This document shows, in pieces, positions 1 through 12,065 of a stretch of 64,000 nucleotides of DNA (position 1 is its first letter; each line of letters opens with the position of its first letter). The stretch is from assembly GCF_022376445.1 (NCBI RefSeq), contig NW_025955105.1, positions 42,488 to 106,487 on the forward strand, written 5' to 3'. A model generated the notes under the pieces. That model was not told the origin of the DNA. It searched no databases and saw only the letters and a list, made by a program, of their open reading frames with translations. Position numbers and translations under genes: made by a program. The DNA comes from Fomitopsis serialis (taxonomy: Eukaryota; Basidiomycota; Agaricomycetes; Polyporales; Fomitopsidaceae).

Positions 1-323
1 TGAATGTGTAAAGCGATATCTCATTCATGAATTTTCAGTCAAAATCCACTATCCTTACATGTGAACAATGTGGCTCGGTGGTTTGACGACTCATCAGAAC
101 AACTGGTGCGTGAGGTGACAGTCGCTTGGTGACCCTCAATGCACTAACTTGATCAAACTCCAATAGTACCTCCCGCCGGTGATTAGCCTTCATGTTTCAC
201 CGTGGACTGAGTGCACAAAGTAGCAATGCTTGGCGCATGTTGAGATGTAGTTCGTCTGTATGCAGGGACATGTAGATACCTTCAGACAACCTTCAGAGGC
301 TGAATAAACCTCGTCACAATCAC

Positions 324-2500
324 TCAGTGCCTCCCATTCAGTGCCTCGGCAGCCCGGTTCTCGTTGATCATATCAGCACACTTCTGCGCCACGGCAACAA
401 CAGGCGCAGCAAGATGGGTGCTGAGGATATGGGGGAAGACGCTGGCATCGGCAACACGCAGACCTTGCACTCCGTGAACGCAGAGACGGTCGTCGACGAC
501 ACCCCCGGGGCGCGGTCCATCATATTCGGGGGCCATCCGGCAGGTCGACGAATAATGATACGTCGTTTCGCAAACCTGTCGGACAAACTCGTCCACCTCT
601 TCGTCGGAGTCACCTGCAGGAATCCTGAAGTCAGTGATGGGATATCCGCGTGCCGCCATCTTCTCCTTCAGCTGCATAGGGAACCGGACGCTTTTGCGCA
701 TAACCTCTCTGTCGTGCTCCGTTGACAGATAGTTGGGATCGACGATTGGGTCTTCCTTGGCGTCGCTCGAGGCGAGGCGCACCGTTCCCAGGGACGTCGG
801 GCGGAGGTTGACCGCCAGAAAGCCCAGTTTCCCGCCGCGCGAGGAGTCCGAGGCATCGCTGGTATAGGACCCATCGCTCTTCCCGCGCCGGCGGTCGATC
901 TGCGCCGGTTGCCTCTTGGAGACAGACGCAGACATGTCGCGCGCCACAATCTATACCAGTCAGCACGTGCCGATTCACATATGTACTCTGAGCACTCACA
1001 GCCATAACTTCGGCGTCTGGAACGTTCTCTGGCAGCGAGGCATCTCTGTCTTCCTCGGAGTTGACCACGGTGTTGTATTTGTCGTCGAATAAGCGTGACT
1101 GCACAAAGATTGACACGTCGAGGACGGTTCCGAGCATCATCCCCACGCCGAAGAAGATGTACATGAGCAGCTCAATGACAGCGATCCACGGCTGTAGTTT
1201 CAGCTTTATGATGGAGTCCCGCAGAGGAACGCGGTATTGAGGTGCGGCACCCAAGTGGTCTTGCTGCAAGCCAGAACGTCAGTCAATACAACAAGTGGAG
1301 AGATAGCGTACATAAACTCACCAGATGCGAGCCTACTCCAGGCAGGTCCTTAAGTACTGGATTGCCGTATTGAGCTAAGTGATCTGCAGGGCCAACACCA
1401 CTGGTTCCAAGATCACCAAGTAAGCTCGTGGCGAGACGCGCAACACTTACCTGAGCAGGAGTATCTGAGGAGAGGAGAGCGCGCCCGCACACAAGATGAC
1501 TTCTCTCCGCGCTCCTATGTACCGTGACGGGGATTTCTCGCCGAGGGACTGGAGAAACACTCCTCCCGCCTTCGACACTCCGGACGACGTTTCGTTGATA
1601 TCGATCTTGAGAACAAGGGTGCGGACACAGATGTGCAGCCGACGTCGGCGTTCTTTGACCAATTGCGCGGGCAGAAATGCGGAGAACGCGGAGCTTCGAC
1701 GACCCCAGCGATCGAGGGAGTAGTGCATCTTGGCACAGCCGAAAGGCGGATGTAGCGGCGAATTGAGATCGTCTACGTAGGGAACGCCCAGGGCCATCGC
1801 CCCTTCGATGATGCTTAAGACAATTCAGTACATATCCGTGTGGCAACTCAACACGCTGCTCACTCAGGTGTGTTCTTCCACTTCCAGAAGTAGGGCTGGA
1901 AAGACCGGTTGTGCCATTCGCCTGGTAATTCGGGTGAGAATTCTACGTCTCTGAATGTCGCAAACACAGTACCTGCAACACCATGAAAGTCCGAAGCCTT
2001 GCTGAGATCCTGATCAAGGTCGGTCTCTGACTTCACGAAATACCACTGCATCTCATCGTAGCTCCATCCCTTCCGGCCCGCTTGGCTCCACGCATTGTAT
2101 CCGCCAGGGAGGCCACGGGTGTATAGCATTGCATTGATCTTCGACGAGCCTCCCAGCGAGAAACCTGCAGCCATCTGAAACACGCGATCGTTAACGTGCG
2201 CCTTAGGTGTAGATTCCCAGAAGCGCGAGCGCGACCCGTCAGACGCAAAGTGAGAAGACAAGAGGGGTACGCGAGAGATAAAGCCGTCTTTGACATCGCC
2301 GCGTTCGATTAGGAGCACCGACACAGACTCGTCCTCGCTGAGACGGTTCGCGAGTACGCATGCAGCGGTCCCCCCTCCTGCAACGTGGATGAATAATACA
2401 CCCAAGGGATGATTCGTGGAGACTCACCAACAATGATATAGTCGTAAGAGCTGATGAGGTCCCGAAGTCGCGTAGTCGGATATGTCGTGAAAAGTCCCAT
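324..2500 (-). CDS. GMC-family FAD oxidoreductase (six exons)
   Basis: Flavin-dependent alcohol oxidase or dehydrogenase of the glucose-methanol-choline superfamily. Spliced exons are about 2500-2428, 2377-1864, 1813-1451, 1400-1322, 1263-1000 and 950-324, giving 639 residues with all phases closing. The N-terminus has the Rossmann ADP-binding motif IIVGGGTAA, followed by GGSSKINAMLYTRG (GMC signature 1) and GALSSPQILLLRSGVGP (signature 2). The C-terminal exon carries the catalytic pair as HYSSTCRM and STHLAAP, so it is a His-His enzyme, unlike the His-Asn alcohol oxidase at 12.9 kb. A hydrophobic stretch, WIAVIELLMYIFFGVGMML, lies in the substrate domain. No signal peptide is evident before the Rossmann fold. 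Substrate cannot be assigned; aryl-alcohol oxidase-like or choline-dehydrogenase-like enzymes are the nearest families. The frame is intact. Confidence 0.88.
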
Positions 2501-3090
2501 GTTGACGTCTACGAGATGTCTCTATGAGATACGTGGGCACAGTATAAAGCGGCAAAAGGGGAAAACAGGTACTTATATTGTGTCGCGGCCAACTCGGGCA
2601 ACATGGCTGTGAAGCGTGTGGAAAGCACAGGCGGGTCAGACAAGAATATCTTGGGCGCGCGGAGGTTAAAAGAATTGTCTGCTCTGCCCAGGGAGACTAG
2701 GGTGGTGGTTGCAAAGTAGGCCTCAGAGGCCGACTAAGGTCAAAGTCCGGATGTCATGCTAATATTGCTATTTTTTGCCTTGGTGATTATCCCCGATGAA
2801 ATAGAACCATACATCGAGGTGTTCCTCCGACCTAGACGTGGTGGAATCCGCAAGCATTGAATCGCCAGTTCTTCATACTTAACTCTTTTTGGTCAGCAAC
2901 GGAGACTAGTTCTTCATCTCATGAGCCCAGACAATGACTAGATTCAGACTAGATTACTACTACTTCGCAAGCGGGATAGAGGTGTCACCTTGTATGTAAG
3001 TCTCCTCGGACGATCTTACGAGGATGGCTCACTACATGACTTATAGCATGCTGGGGACGCACAACATGAAAGCTGTACCAAAAGGCATAC
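2501..3090. other. intergenic, no gene seen
   Basis: AT-richer DNA upstream of the GMC gene. On the minus strand a weak TTTATA-like element lies near 2550, about 45 bases before the GMC start codon. No open frame looks like a protein-coding exon. Confidence 0.5.
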
Positions 3091-3760
3091 CTAAGCACCA
3101 CCCTCGCCCCCAGTGTCCTTCTTCGACAGCACCGCATCATAAATGACCAACTTGTCCGGCATCGGCCCCGCAACCCTCTTGAGCGCGGGCAGCGCGTGAA
3201 AGTACGCCAGCAAGATCACGTCGCAGATGTCCTGCCACTGTGGGACGGGCTCGGGACCGCCGGCCTCGTACACGTCCATGAGGCGGTCGTTCATAGAGAA
3301 GTACATCATCGCCTCCGCGATGTCTTGGTCCGCAGGCGGCGAGTGCGGCGGGAACGCCTCCTGCATCCACCGGTGCGCAGTGCGCGCGGTGAGCATAAGC
3401 GCGGCGCGCCCCCGAGCGATTGGCGACTCAGGCGCAATATCTGTGCCCGAGCGGAACTCCTGCAGTACGCACATATCAGGCATGCATGCGGAAGGTGTCG
3501 AAGGGAGTACGTACGTCTTTGTCGACCGTCGAGAGAAAATGCCCGATGATCATGGTGTTCCTCACGACCGCAGCGCAGTATTGGCTCGGGTCGGAGTACA
3601 GTCCCGGGACGAGATCCTGGGACTGCGTGCGGGCTAGGCCCTCGAACACGTCAAGCGTCTGCTCTGCCGTCGGGTTCTCCACCATCGGCACGTCGTCAAG
3701 CGGCACGGACGAATCTTTCGCTGCGCGAGAGGGGGCGCTGCTACTGAAGGCAGCGCAAGG
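3091..3760 (-). CDS. unrecognised protein, C-terminal two exons
   Basis: A GC-rich coding-looking stretch that I do not recognise. The exon running down from about 3760 (PLDDVPMVENPT ... FLSTVDKD) joins, through a clean GTACGT...CTGCAG intron at about 3463-3514, to an exon starting EFRSGTDIAPESP and ending at the stop at 3091-3093. The joined sequence is mostly helical, soluble and acidic, with MMYFSMNDRLMDVYEAGG and PQWQDICDVILLAYFHALPAL in the second exon. The 5' end is unclear: another open frame starts at 4011 (MFKFQAGAFRALQ) but is in a different phase, so either an intron near 3740 or a truncated gene is possible. No catalytic motif is visible. Confidence 0.5.
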
Positions 3761-4089
3761 ACGACCGAAACATGTTCGGGCAGGGTCTGCTGCATACGGT
3801 CATCCGGATTGCACGGGGTAGACACGAAGAGTCGCGCACGGTGCACGTGTCTTTCGAGGACCTGAGTGCGGCCAAGAGATGCAAATGCACGAGAGATAGC
3901 CCTTGTAGGTCGTGCAAGTGTCGTCCCGGGATGTATCCCAGGTTGCCTGAGCGAGTGTGCACTGGCCTGGACCTGTAAAGCACGAAAAGCGCCTGCCTGG
4001 AACTTGAACATGTTGGTAGAAAGGCACCAAGATATCCGACAACGTTGCGGCGACAGCAGAGCAGAAGTCGGCGAAGTTCAGTCGTCAAT

Positions 4090-5070
4090 GATGAGAGAGG
4101 ACAGTTGTCACAGTCTGCTGTTGGTAGTGCTGCAGCTGCGTTCTTCGTTCAGCCGGAGGGAGGAGGCAAGAAACGTCGCGTGTGTGGCGCACCTCCCCAC
4201 AGTAGCCGGCACCTGCCGGTCCGGTCGCCACAAAGCTACCTACTTGCCGTCACGGTCTGCAACGGGGGCTACTACGCTCAGTACACTGTTACTTATATGG
4301 TTCGAATCTCAAAGCTGCGCCTCAACCGCATCGGATTGCCTATCGGTATCTCTAATATTGTCATCTTGAGCTATGCAGTGTGTCCAATTCAAGATCGCTG
4401 AGGGACGAATATAGTGCCCTATTTCAAGTTGGCACGCAACACCACGGTGGTGACTCGTTTACCCACCGTACTCGAGTCGTCCTCGCCCCTCGTCGGTGGT
4501 GCGTGGCCGGAACCGAGTGTTGCTATTTGGATGAGATGAACACAACGACGCGACGACAGCGGGACAACATGCCATGAGTAGTCACACTACTGGTGTAGGT
4601 CTCCTCTTCTGGACGTCTCGATGCTTCAGTTCGGCCATGGCGAAGTTGTCTGCAAGACTGTACAGCCAAGCATATGTACAAGAAAGGGTGAGTTCTCGTC
4701 CGGATTACTACGGTCGATCGGAGACTGACATGTCTGCCTTACTGTGTGGCTTTGCAATTGCACAATTCAATCATAGCCACAAATTTGGACGCGTAGAGTG
4801 CAAGCCCGAGTCCTAGGTAGCCTAAGAATGAGTAACTGACATCGTCCAACTGGTGGAAAACCGTACATCGGAAAGAAACACATACTATCGCACGGGACTT
4901 CGACAACGCCCTAAGTACGGTGGCCATCGCAGGAAAAGTGAAGCTGTAGCCTTTTGCCAGCTCTAGCTTACTGCATCTCATCGAGGGTTAGGTGCCCGTG
5001 AGATGGAGTGGGGGAGAGGGTTCGCGGCTGGAGGGCGCGGCTCGTGGCAGTACATGGAAAGTTTGGCGAG
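4090..5070. other. intergenic, no gene seen
   Basis: About 1 kb with no convincing exon on either strand. Short open frames lack splice-linked continuation or recognisable motifs. It ends where the first copy of the duplicated segment begins. Confidence 0.4.
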
Positions 5071-7688
5071 CCTGTCTGTCCAGGCGTCCAACCCAGGCAT
5101 GAGTCTGCTGAACCGCATGATTGTTGGCGGCGATTCGCAGGCGGGTATCGAAGCTGAAGCTTCACGACCGTGCCATGCATGACTCGTGCATGATGACCTC
5201 AGAAGCTGGCTCTAAGTAGTATAGCTCGCGAGGCTATTACACAGTCGGTACGGAACAAATAAAAACGAATGAGACGACGTACTGATCTATTAAATCTTAT
5301 TTGCAGGAAGTAGTAAAGTGTTCCGACGGACATACGGCGGGTCATGCCCGGATGGGCGTGACAAGGGCTCAGCGCCATGGTGAGCACGTTTGTTGAAGTC
5401 CTGGCCCGTGAGTCCATCCGAGTCACGTACGCAAAGATGCTATGCCCGCGCGCGAGGGACATCGCATCAGGCCACTTTGTACTATCACTCATTCGGCACC
5501 GACCACAGGATTAGGCTCGAACGACTCGTACTGCCAGCAGAAACTGTAGTACGAGACAGCGCGCTTGCCGTCCTCGAACGGACAAATCAGCACCGCCAAT
5601 TGAAGGGCCAACAAGCGGTTGTATGTGATACCCAAACGGGAGACGGAACAGTACGGCGGAGGCCCCAAAACGTTGTCCAGAAGTTGTCGAAGCAGCGAGG
5701 TGCGATCTCACCGTCCCGTCCGAAATGGAAGGCCGGCCTGGTTTGTCAGGTATCTGTCAGGTATGAAGACAGGACAATCAGGAAGGACTCGACGCGACGG
5801 GGTCTGTCACAGTGTCATCAGGAGTACTGACCGCGAGGTTGCTCCATGCGCGAGTCGGGCAGGCTAGTGCGGGCGTGCCTCGTCTCTGATGTATGAGGCG
5901 GGCCTCGCTGACTCGGACTGGAAAAGAGATGGCAGGTTAACGGGCGGTACCAGGAGGTACCGCAGTGTCTGTCGTGTCTGATGTACTTGCATATGTAATG
6001 TGGTGCATCACAGCTGTCTGTGTACTCAACATGATACATCAGCTTACGACATAGCTCACGTACATATGACATCCTCAAACCCGGCGTATAGTACCACACA
6101 CGTTCATGCATTGTCTGCGGACTGTAAGGACAGAGGCCATGCGCGGTGTAGCCTGCTGACTAGCATCTTAGACCTTGAGGGTTTCTGCGAGGGAAGCACC
6201 AGTGGATGAGAGGTATTGAACATCCTTTGACGGATCACTATAAGGTGTTACTCCTCCACAACCTGTCGCCCGTTCAATAATACTACCTTGACTTTAGGCT
6301 TCCGTTAACTGAAGTAGGTGGACCACAACGAACGAGCGGTAGAAGATCCCCAGCAGGTTATGTTTGTCTCTGGATCAATAGCTGAGGCCTCCGTGTCCAG
6401 ACTCAGTTCGGAGGAGCGGTGATCGGAACGTGTTCTCCATCAACAATTGGCAGCGTCGAGGGGTAAGCCAGACCGTGACCATGGCACGGGGTGGTTGAGG
6501 TCGAACAGCAGATGACCCGGTGTCGCCCACCTGTGTAATGATTCCTCTGGAAGGGACCTATCGGTTTGCAAACAACTGTAAGTAACACTGTACGCCCGCT
6601 TCCCCTTTAGTGCTCGTCTTACTTCAGCAACAACTCTTGTTTTCAGTCTTACCCAGTGTGCGTTCGCTTCAAGTCCTTGCGTCTTGTCACAGTGCGCTGA
6701 TCGGTGCCATACCTCCGTTGATGTATATCCCGTGGCATCTGCGAAATAGATCTGAAGTTCCTTTCTCCGATGGCTGTCGGATACCAGTGAGGATACTGGC
6801 TGACCTTCCTGCCCTGCTTACCAAAAACCGCGGGGTTCGCGCAGCCTCGATCCTTGTCAACACCCTGAGCACGGTGTTCAAGTTCTATACCTCGGTCAAG
6901 GCCGTCGAAGTTACGTCGAGGCGGTAACATCGTGTCAAAAGCCTCGAGGTAAATAGCAGCCTGATGAAGGAAGACGACGGTGACACTGCGCCCGAGAAGA
7001 TGGCCCACTGGACAAGGTGATCATATGTCTGCAAAGTTTGCGGGCGCGCCTTGATGGGGCCGCACCCCAAGCGGCCAGTTGAGGGACACTGGCACAAGGA
7101 GCCTGTAAAGAGAACGGCGCAGCGCGACTGTGTGACCCTGACACGATGGTGTCGAGCCGCGTACGACATCGACGTGATAAACGCAACTCGAATTGACGAT
7201 GTGGCTGTGGTGATACGTATTGAACTCGTGGACTTGATCTTGGACTCGCCGTGCATCGACCGTGACGACTTGCTCCCATATTGAATGGGATATGTTAGTG
7301 TACGAATGGAGTGCATTGCATGCGAAGGGTACATGCGAAGTTGGGTCTGCATGCAGGGACATACTAATGTGTTGCGTATTTCGCGACTGTCCAAGTCTCG
7401 ACTTCCAGTCAGAAAACACGAATTAAACCTGATCACTTGCGCGTTTTTCGATAGCCTGAGAAGTACGAACCTCTCAGTGAATTTGTAAAGCTTGGGCGCC
7501 ACGAGCCGGAGGCTTGGAGAGCGCTGGAGACTGGGACGGACGTCGGATCGCCGGACAGACCAGAGCAGGGCCCAGTGCATCGGCAACTGGCGAATTATTG
7601 TCGTGAATTATTGCCAGTGACCTAGACAAGCTTCCTTGACAAGCGGAACGCGGTCGGTCTAGAAGCGTCGTCGAGAGGTGGTCTACGG

Positions 7689-7696
7689 TATATAAG
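7689..7696 (+). promoter_or_regulatory. TATA box of secreted-protein gene A
   Basis: TATATAAG lies 73 bases upstream of the ATG at 7762. The equivalent element in copy B (10999-11006) is conserved in sequence and spacing. Confidence 0.65.
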
Positions 7697-7761
7697 CTTA
7701 AGAAAATGTAGACGAAAAGCAGATCCTCACCACCGAGAATCAAGTCCCAGAACCCCCCGCG

Positions 7762-8329
7762 ATGCAGTTCAAGCTCTCCTTTGCAGCACTCACCGCCATC
7801 GTCGCGGCCGTCGCTGCAATCCCGTCTGTCAGTACCTAACCCCATCCCACCCCGCCTGTCACAGTAGTGCTGACATCCTACACACAGCCCGAGGTTGCCA
7901 CCGATCTCGTCACCGAGGCAGAGATGATCCAGTGGCTCAAGTCGACCGATGCTGAGCTCACCTTCATCGGCGAGCCGATCCCAGGTGTCAATGCGCCCGA
8001 AGGGCTTGTCTCGCGCTCCGCGCAGAACACGATGGTCACGTACTGCAGCCGCCGCATCGACAACGTCTGCGGCGGCGCGTGCACCGTGTATAACGGCGGG
8101 GCGACGTGCCTCAGCGCGCCGAACACGCAATGCCTCGCCGCTACGAATAACGTCGGTTTCTGCGACCGCGGCGGGTACGTGCGCGGATGGACGACGAAGG
8201 CAAGAATTACTGATAGATGTCTCTAGATGCGGAGGTAGCTGCAACCAGCTCTCGAGCTGCGGGACGCGCCTGGACAACAATTATTGCTACACGCCGGGCA
8301 CTGCGTCGATCCTCGTCGGCAATTATTAA
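7762..8329 (+). CDS. small secreted cysteine-rich protein, copy A
   Basis: Predicted secreted protein of 151 residues from three exons: 7762-7827, 7888-8174 and 8227-8329. Residues 1 to about 20 (MQFKLSFAALTAIVAAVAA) form a signal peptide. The mature part has an acidic N-terminal region (TDLVTEAEMIQWLKSTDAEL) and a C-terminal half with ten cysteines (enough for five disulfides), beginning TYCSRRIDNVCGGACTVYNG and ending TPGTASILVGNY. Intron 1 (GTCAGT...CACACAG, 60 nt) contains an in-frame TAA, so splicing is needed here; in copy B the intron can be read through. I know no named family; small secreted cysteine-rich proteins of this kind are common in Agaricomycetes and are often called effector-like. 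Function is unknown. Confidence 0.82.
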
Positions 8330-8780
8330 GCCCAGTTTAGGAGTGTAGGCAAGGGGATACTGAATGTGCCGAGGACGGCGGTGGGCCATGGCGATGTATA
8401 AGGGTGTCTGATTGTCGATGCATGATAGCCTAGCTTTGTACTGAGAACTTGAAGCAACGCGAAAGGCTTTGAGCTTAACGATGAGTGAGCATAAGTGCAT
8501 ATAATGCCTAGGACTCAGCTCCATCCTAACAACAGCGATTCCGCTCGCGATCTTCTGCTCGTGGCTGTGATTGAGCGGGACCGAGTGGTTTCCCTGCGCA
8601 GGCGGCAGATGAATCTCGTGGTTCACTGTCGAACCCTCTGTATCGGCAGGTGAGAAGTAGTGGATGCGTTCTGCGAGCGTGATGAAGTCCTGGCAGTTGA
8701 TAGCCACGGAAAGTGGGATGATGGTTGGGGCACGGGAGGCACCGCGCATGTTGAGCATCGGCGTGCGTACAGAGCGAGGT

Positions 8781-9014
8781 CGACATGGCGCGAAGCTCCG
8801 GGCTCCATTCTGCTTTCTCTCTGTCCACCGATGCCATGTTCTGCCCGTCTGGTGCGATACAATGTCTACGGTGCTTAGTGGCCATGTGCGGATCTATGTC
8901 CATCACCGTGCCGTAGATTGCACAAGTCAGTGACCCATAGCAGAAACCGAGGATTTACAATCCAGATATGCTTGTCAATGCACCGACCGCGACCCCTACT
9001 AGGAACATCCTTGC
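8781..9014. other. spacer between duplication copies
   Basis: A short non-duplicated spacer separates the two copies, which stand head to tail. No gene is visible. Confidence 0.4.
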
Positions 9015-10998
9015 GACACTCCAGGCGTCCGACCCAGGCAGTTTGCGGAGCCGCGTGATAGTTGGCGGCAATACGCAGGCGGGTATCGAGGCTTCACGAC
9101 CGTGCCATACATGACTCATGCTGCATGTATGATGATCAGAAACTGGTGTAGGCCTCTAGGTATAGCCTGTGGAAAAGTCGATACTAAACAAATAAGACGC
9201 TTGATGAACGAACGAGACGACGTACTGATCAATTGAATCATAGTTTGCAGCAAGTAGTAAAGCTTTCCAACAGACACCACGGCGGGTCATGTCCAGATGG
9301 GCGCAAGGACCCAGCGTCATGGGGAGCACGTTTGAAGTCCTGATCCAAGGGTCCATCACGTACGCAAGGATGCGATCTCCGCGCGTAAGGGACATTGCAT
9401 CAGCCCACTTTGTACTACCACTGGTTTGACACCAGTTACAGAAGTCAGACTTCCAGTATACACAAAAGCTGGGGCACGAGAGAGTGCGCTTGCCGTCCTC
9501 GAGTGGACAGATCAACACTGGCAAGGGCCAGCAGGCGGAGGTGTGTGATGCCCAGACGGGATACGGGTCAAAATGGCGGGGGCGACTGAAACGCAGGCGA
9601 GAGTAGAGCGTTGTCCAGAAGTTGCTGAAGCAGCGAGGCAAGGCCTCCGAGTCGCCGCTCCGTAGCGTTCCGTTCGAAATGGAAGGCCGGCGTGGTCTGT
9701 CACGTATGGGACGAGACAATCCTCAGGGAAAAAAACGCGCCGGTGTCTGCCATGTATGAACCTTCAATGCAAGACGCCCCATGCATAGGCTGAGCGGGCT
9801 AGTGCGGTGGGCCCGAGTCTGTAATGTGTGAGGCTTTGAAGGCGCAGCTCGCTGAAAGAGAAGGCAGACAATTAATTGGAGACAAATGCCAGTGGCTGCC
9901 CGACGCGCACCTCGGGCACCTCGGGCAAAAAAAGGTAAGCCCGAGTTTCGAGCGCTCCACCACATGCTGTCGCAGACTTTCAACGAAATTCAAGTTCCGA
10001 CGTTGAACAAACCGTACGACACCTTCGTATTTGTGCGGTCATCTGCCGTAAATATGAACACTGTTTCATTGATTGTCGGGACTTTCGTGCTGACGCTCGA
10101 ATCGGCGAGTCCAGCGGCCAGGCAATCGTCAGTGGTTTCCGAGGATGAGCAGTGACTAATGGTTAGTATGGGCAGACTGAACTTGCGGAGATGTCTAACT
10201 CGCTGACAGGCAGAGGTTTCTGCCAGGGAAAACGGTGTGAGTCCAAGTTCCCCGAGTCAAAGTTCTGCTGAATACATTTGTCAGTCACTGACACGGCCGC
10301 TTGCACCGCGACTACGACTACCCAAAGTCCGATGAAGGCACCCCTTGATGGGGCTGCACCGCAAGCGGTCAGCGATGAGACCCTGACACAAGGAGGTGCG
10401 GACATTGAGGCCGATGAGGCCGATGAGGAGGGCGGCGCGCGACTGTGGCTCTGACATGAGGGTGAGCCACGTGCAACGTCAACATGATGAACGCACAACT
10501 CGGACTGACATTATGGCTGTGAGGACATGTATTAGATTTGTCCGGTACGGACTTGATCTTGGACTTGCCAGACATCGACCGTGACGACTTGCTCACATTT
10601 CGAATGGGACATGTTCCTGTACGATCGGAGAGCATTGCACTGTGCAACGGGCGCACGCGAATCTCGGTCTGCAAACAGGGCCGTAGTACGTTGTGGACTT
10701 CGCGACTATCCATGTCTCGACTTACATCTCAGTGCCAATTCAATTTGATCACTTGCGCATGTCTTGATCGCCTGGAACCTCTTCATGAATTTGTAAAGCT
10801 TGGGCGCCGCGGGCGGGAGGCTTGAAGAGCGCTGCAGACTCGGAGCGACGTCGAATCGCCGGATAGACCAATGTATCGGCGACTAATGAGTTGGTGCCGT
10901 GAATGATTGCTGGCAGTGACCTAGGCAATTTCCTCCTTGGCAAGCAGCACGCGGTCGGTCTACGAGCGTCGTCGAGAGGCGGTCTACTAGTAGTAGGG

Positions 10999-11006
10999 TA
11001 TATAAG
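10999..11006 (+). promoter_or_regulatory. TATA box of secreted-protein gene B
   Basis: TATATAAG lies 80 bases upstream of the ATG at 11079 and is conserved with copy A. Confidence 0.65.
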
Positions 11007-11078
11007 CTGCAGAAAGCGTAGACGAAAATCAGATCCTCACCACCGAGAATCAAGTCCCAGAGTCCGAACCCTCCTACG

Positions 11079-11640
11079 ATGCAGTTCAAGCTCTCCCTTG
11101 CAACCCTCGCCGCCATCGTCGCGGTCGTCGTTGCGAATCCTTCCGTCAGTACATATCCTCATCCCGTCCCGCCAGTAGTGTTGACACCCCACACACAGCC
11201 CGAGGTCACCACCGATCTCGTCACCGAGGCAGAGATGATCCAGTGGCTCAAGTCGACCGACGCCAACCTCACCTTCATCGGCGAGCCGATCCCAGGTGTC
11301 AATGCGCCCGAAGGTCTTGTCTCGCGCTCCGCGCAGAACACGATGGTCACGTACTGCAGCAGGCGCGTCGACAACGTCTGCGGCGGCTCGTGCACCGTGT
11401 ATAACGGCGGGGCGACGTGCCTCAGCGCGCCGAACACGCAATGTCTCGCCGCTACGAATAACGTCGGTTTCTGCGACCGCGGCGGGTACGTGCGCAGATA
11501 GACGGCGAAGGCAAGATTTACTGATAGATGTCTCTAGATGCGGAGGTAGCTGCCACCAGCTCTCGACTTGCGGGACTGAGCTGGATAACGGCTACTGCTA
11601 CACGCCCGGCACTGCGTCGATCCTCGTTGGGAATTATTGA
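11079..11640 (+). CDS. small secreted cysteine-rich protein, copy B
   Basis: Paralog of the gene at 7762, also 151 residues when spliced as 11079-11144, 11199-11485 and 11538-11640. Exon lengths are identical to copy A (66, 287 and 103 nt). The signal peptide is MQFKLSLATLAAIVAVVVA; the ten cysteines of the C-terminal half are all conserved. Intron 1 is 54 nt, a multiple of three with no stop, so a retained intron would add 18 residues (VSTYPHPVPPVVLTPHTQ) after the signal peptide. Intron 2 (GTACGT...CTCTAG, 52 nt) is nearly the same in both copies and contains stops. Function is unknown. Confidence 0.82.
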
Positions 11641-12065
11641 GCACAGTTTGGGAGGGTGAATGAGGACGTACCTGAGGCTCAGGAGAATGCATAGTTGTCG
11701 ATGCGTGACAGCCTGGCTTTTTAGTGATCGGGAAACAAAGCGGAAGGCAAGTTGGAGTTCAACAACGAGTGAGCATGACCGCAGCGTCCACATAAGGATA
11801 GCATCTGCTGCTCCGTGTCCCGTGCCGACATGAAGCCAGCTATGTCCTGGTAATGGCTCGCGGTCTTCAGTTCATGGCTGTTATTGAGTGGGACCGAGTG
11901 GTTCTGCAGCGCAGGCGGCGGCAGGTGCCAGTGAGAGGTAGCAGAAGTAGACGTGCTCTGCGGGCGTGATGAGGTCCTGGCGGTTGATGGTAGCGGAGAA
12001 CGGGATGATGGTCGGGGCACACCGGGGGGCACAGGGCATGCAGACAATGCGCATGCTATACAGAG

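Larger units (their letters stand above)
5075..8780 (+). repeat. segmental duplication copy A
   Basis: This segment is recognisably the same as 9015-12065 by reading both. Shared blocks are about 5075-5930 versus 9015-9850 (for example GAGACGACGTACTGATC, and GGCAGGCTAGTGCGG versus GAGCGGGCTAGTGCGG) and about 7035-8780 versus 10330-12050, which includes a promoter TATA box, a whole secreted-protein gene and its 3' flank. The middles (5950-7030 here, 9860-10330 in copy B) do not match, so copy A is longer. Divergence is strong in noncoding parts and low in the exons, consistent with an old duplication and selection on the gene. Confidence 0.8.
9015..12065 (+). repeat. segmental duplication copy B
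   Basis: Tandem, same-orientation partner of 5075-8780; see that entry for matching blocks. Copy B lacks the roughly 1 kb middle of copy A and instead has about 470 bases (9860-10330) not found there. Its gene is intact. The 3' flanks of both copies share a minus-strand stretch that translates to similar short peptides (APTIIP followed by INxQD and TxAE), near 8640-8750 and 11920-12030. Confidence 0.8.

Noticed and set aside
4290..4305. GGTTCGAAT-like sequence as part of a tRNA gene
   Set aside because: No acceptor stem or anticodon arm could be paired around it; no tRNA was found elsewhere by eye.
7838..7842. In-frame TAA after the signal peptide of secreted-protein copy A, suggesting a pseudogene
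   Set aside because: The stop lies inside a 60-nt intron with good GTCAGT donor, CTGAC branch and CACAG acceptor; copy B has the same intron and both give 151-residue proteins.
7474..8280. 268-codon minus-strand open frame
   Set aside because: Antisense of the secreted-protein gene and its promoter; the plus-strand gene has signal peptide, TATA box and conserved exon structure.
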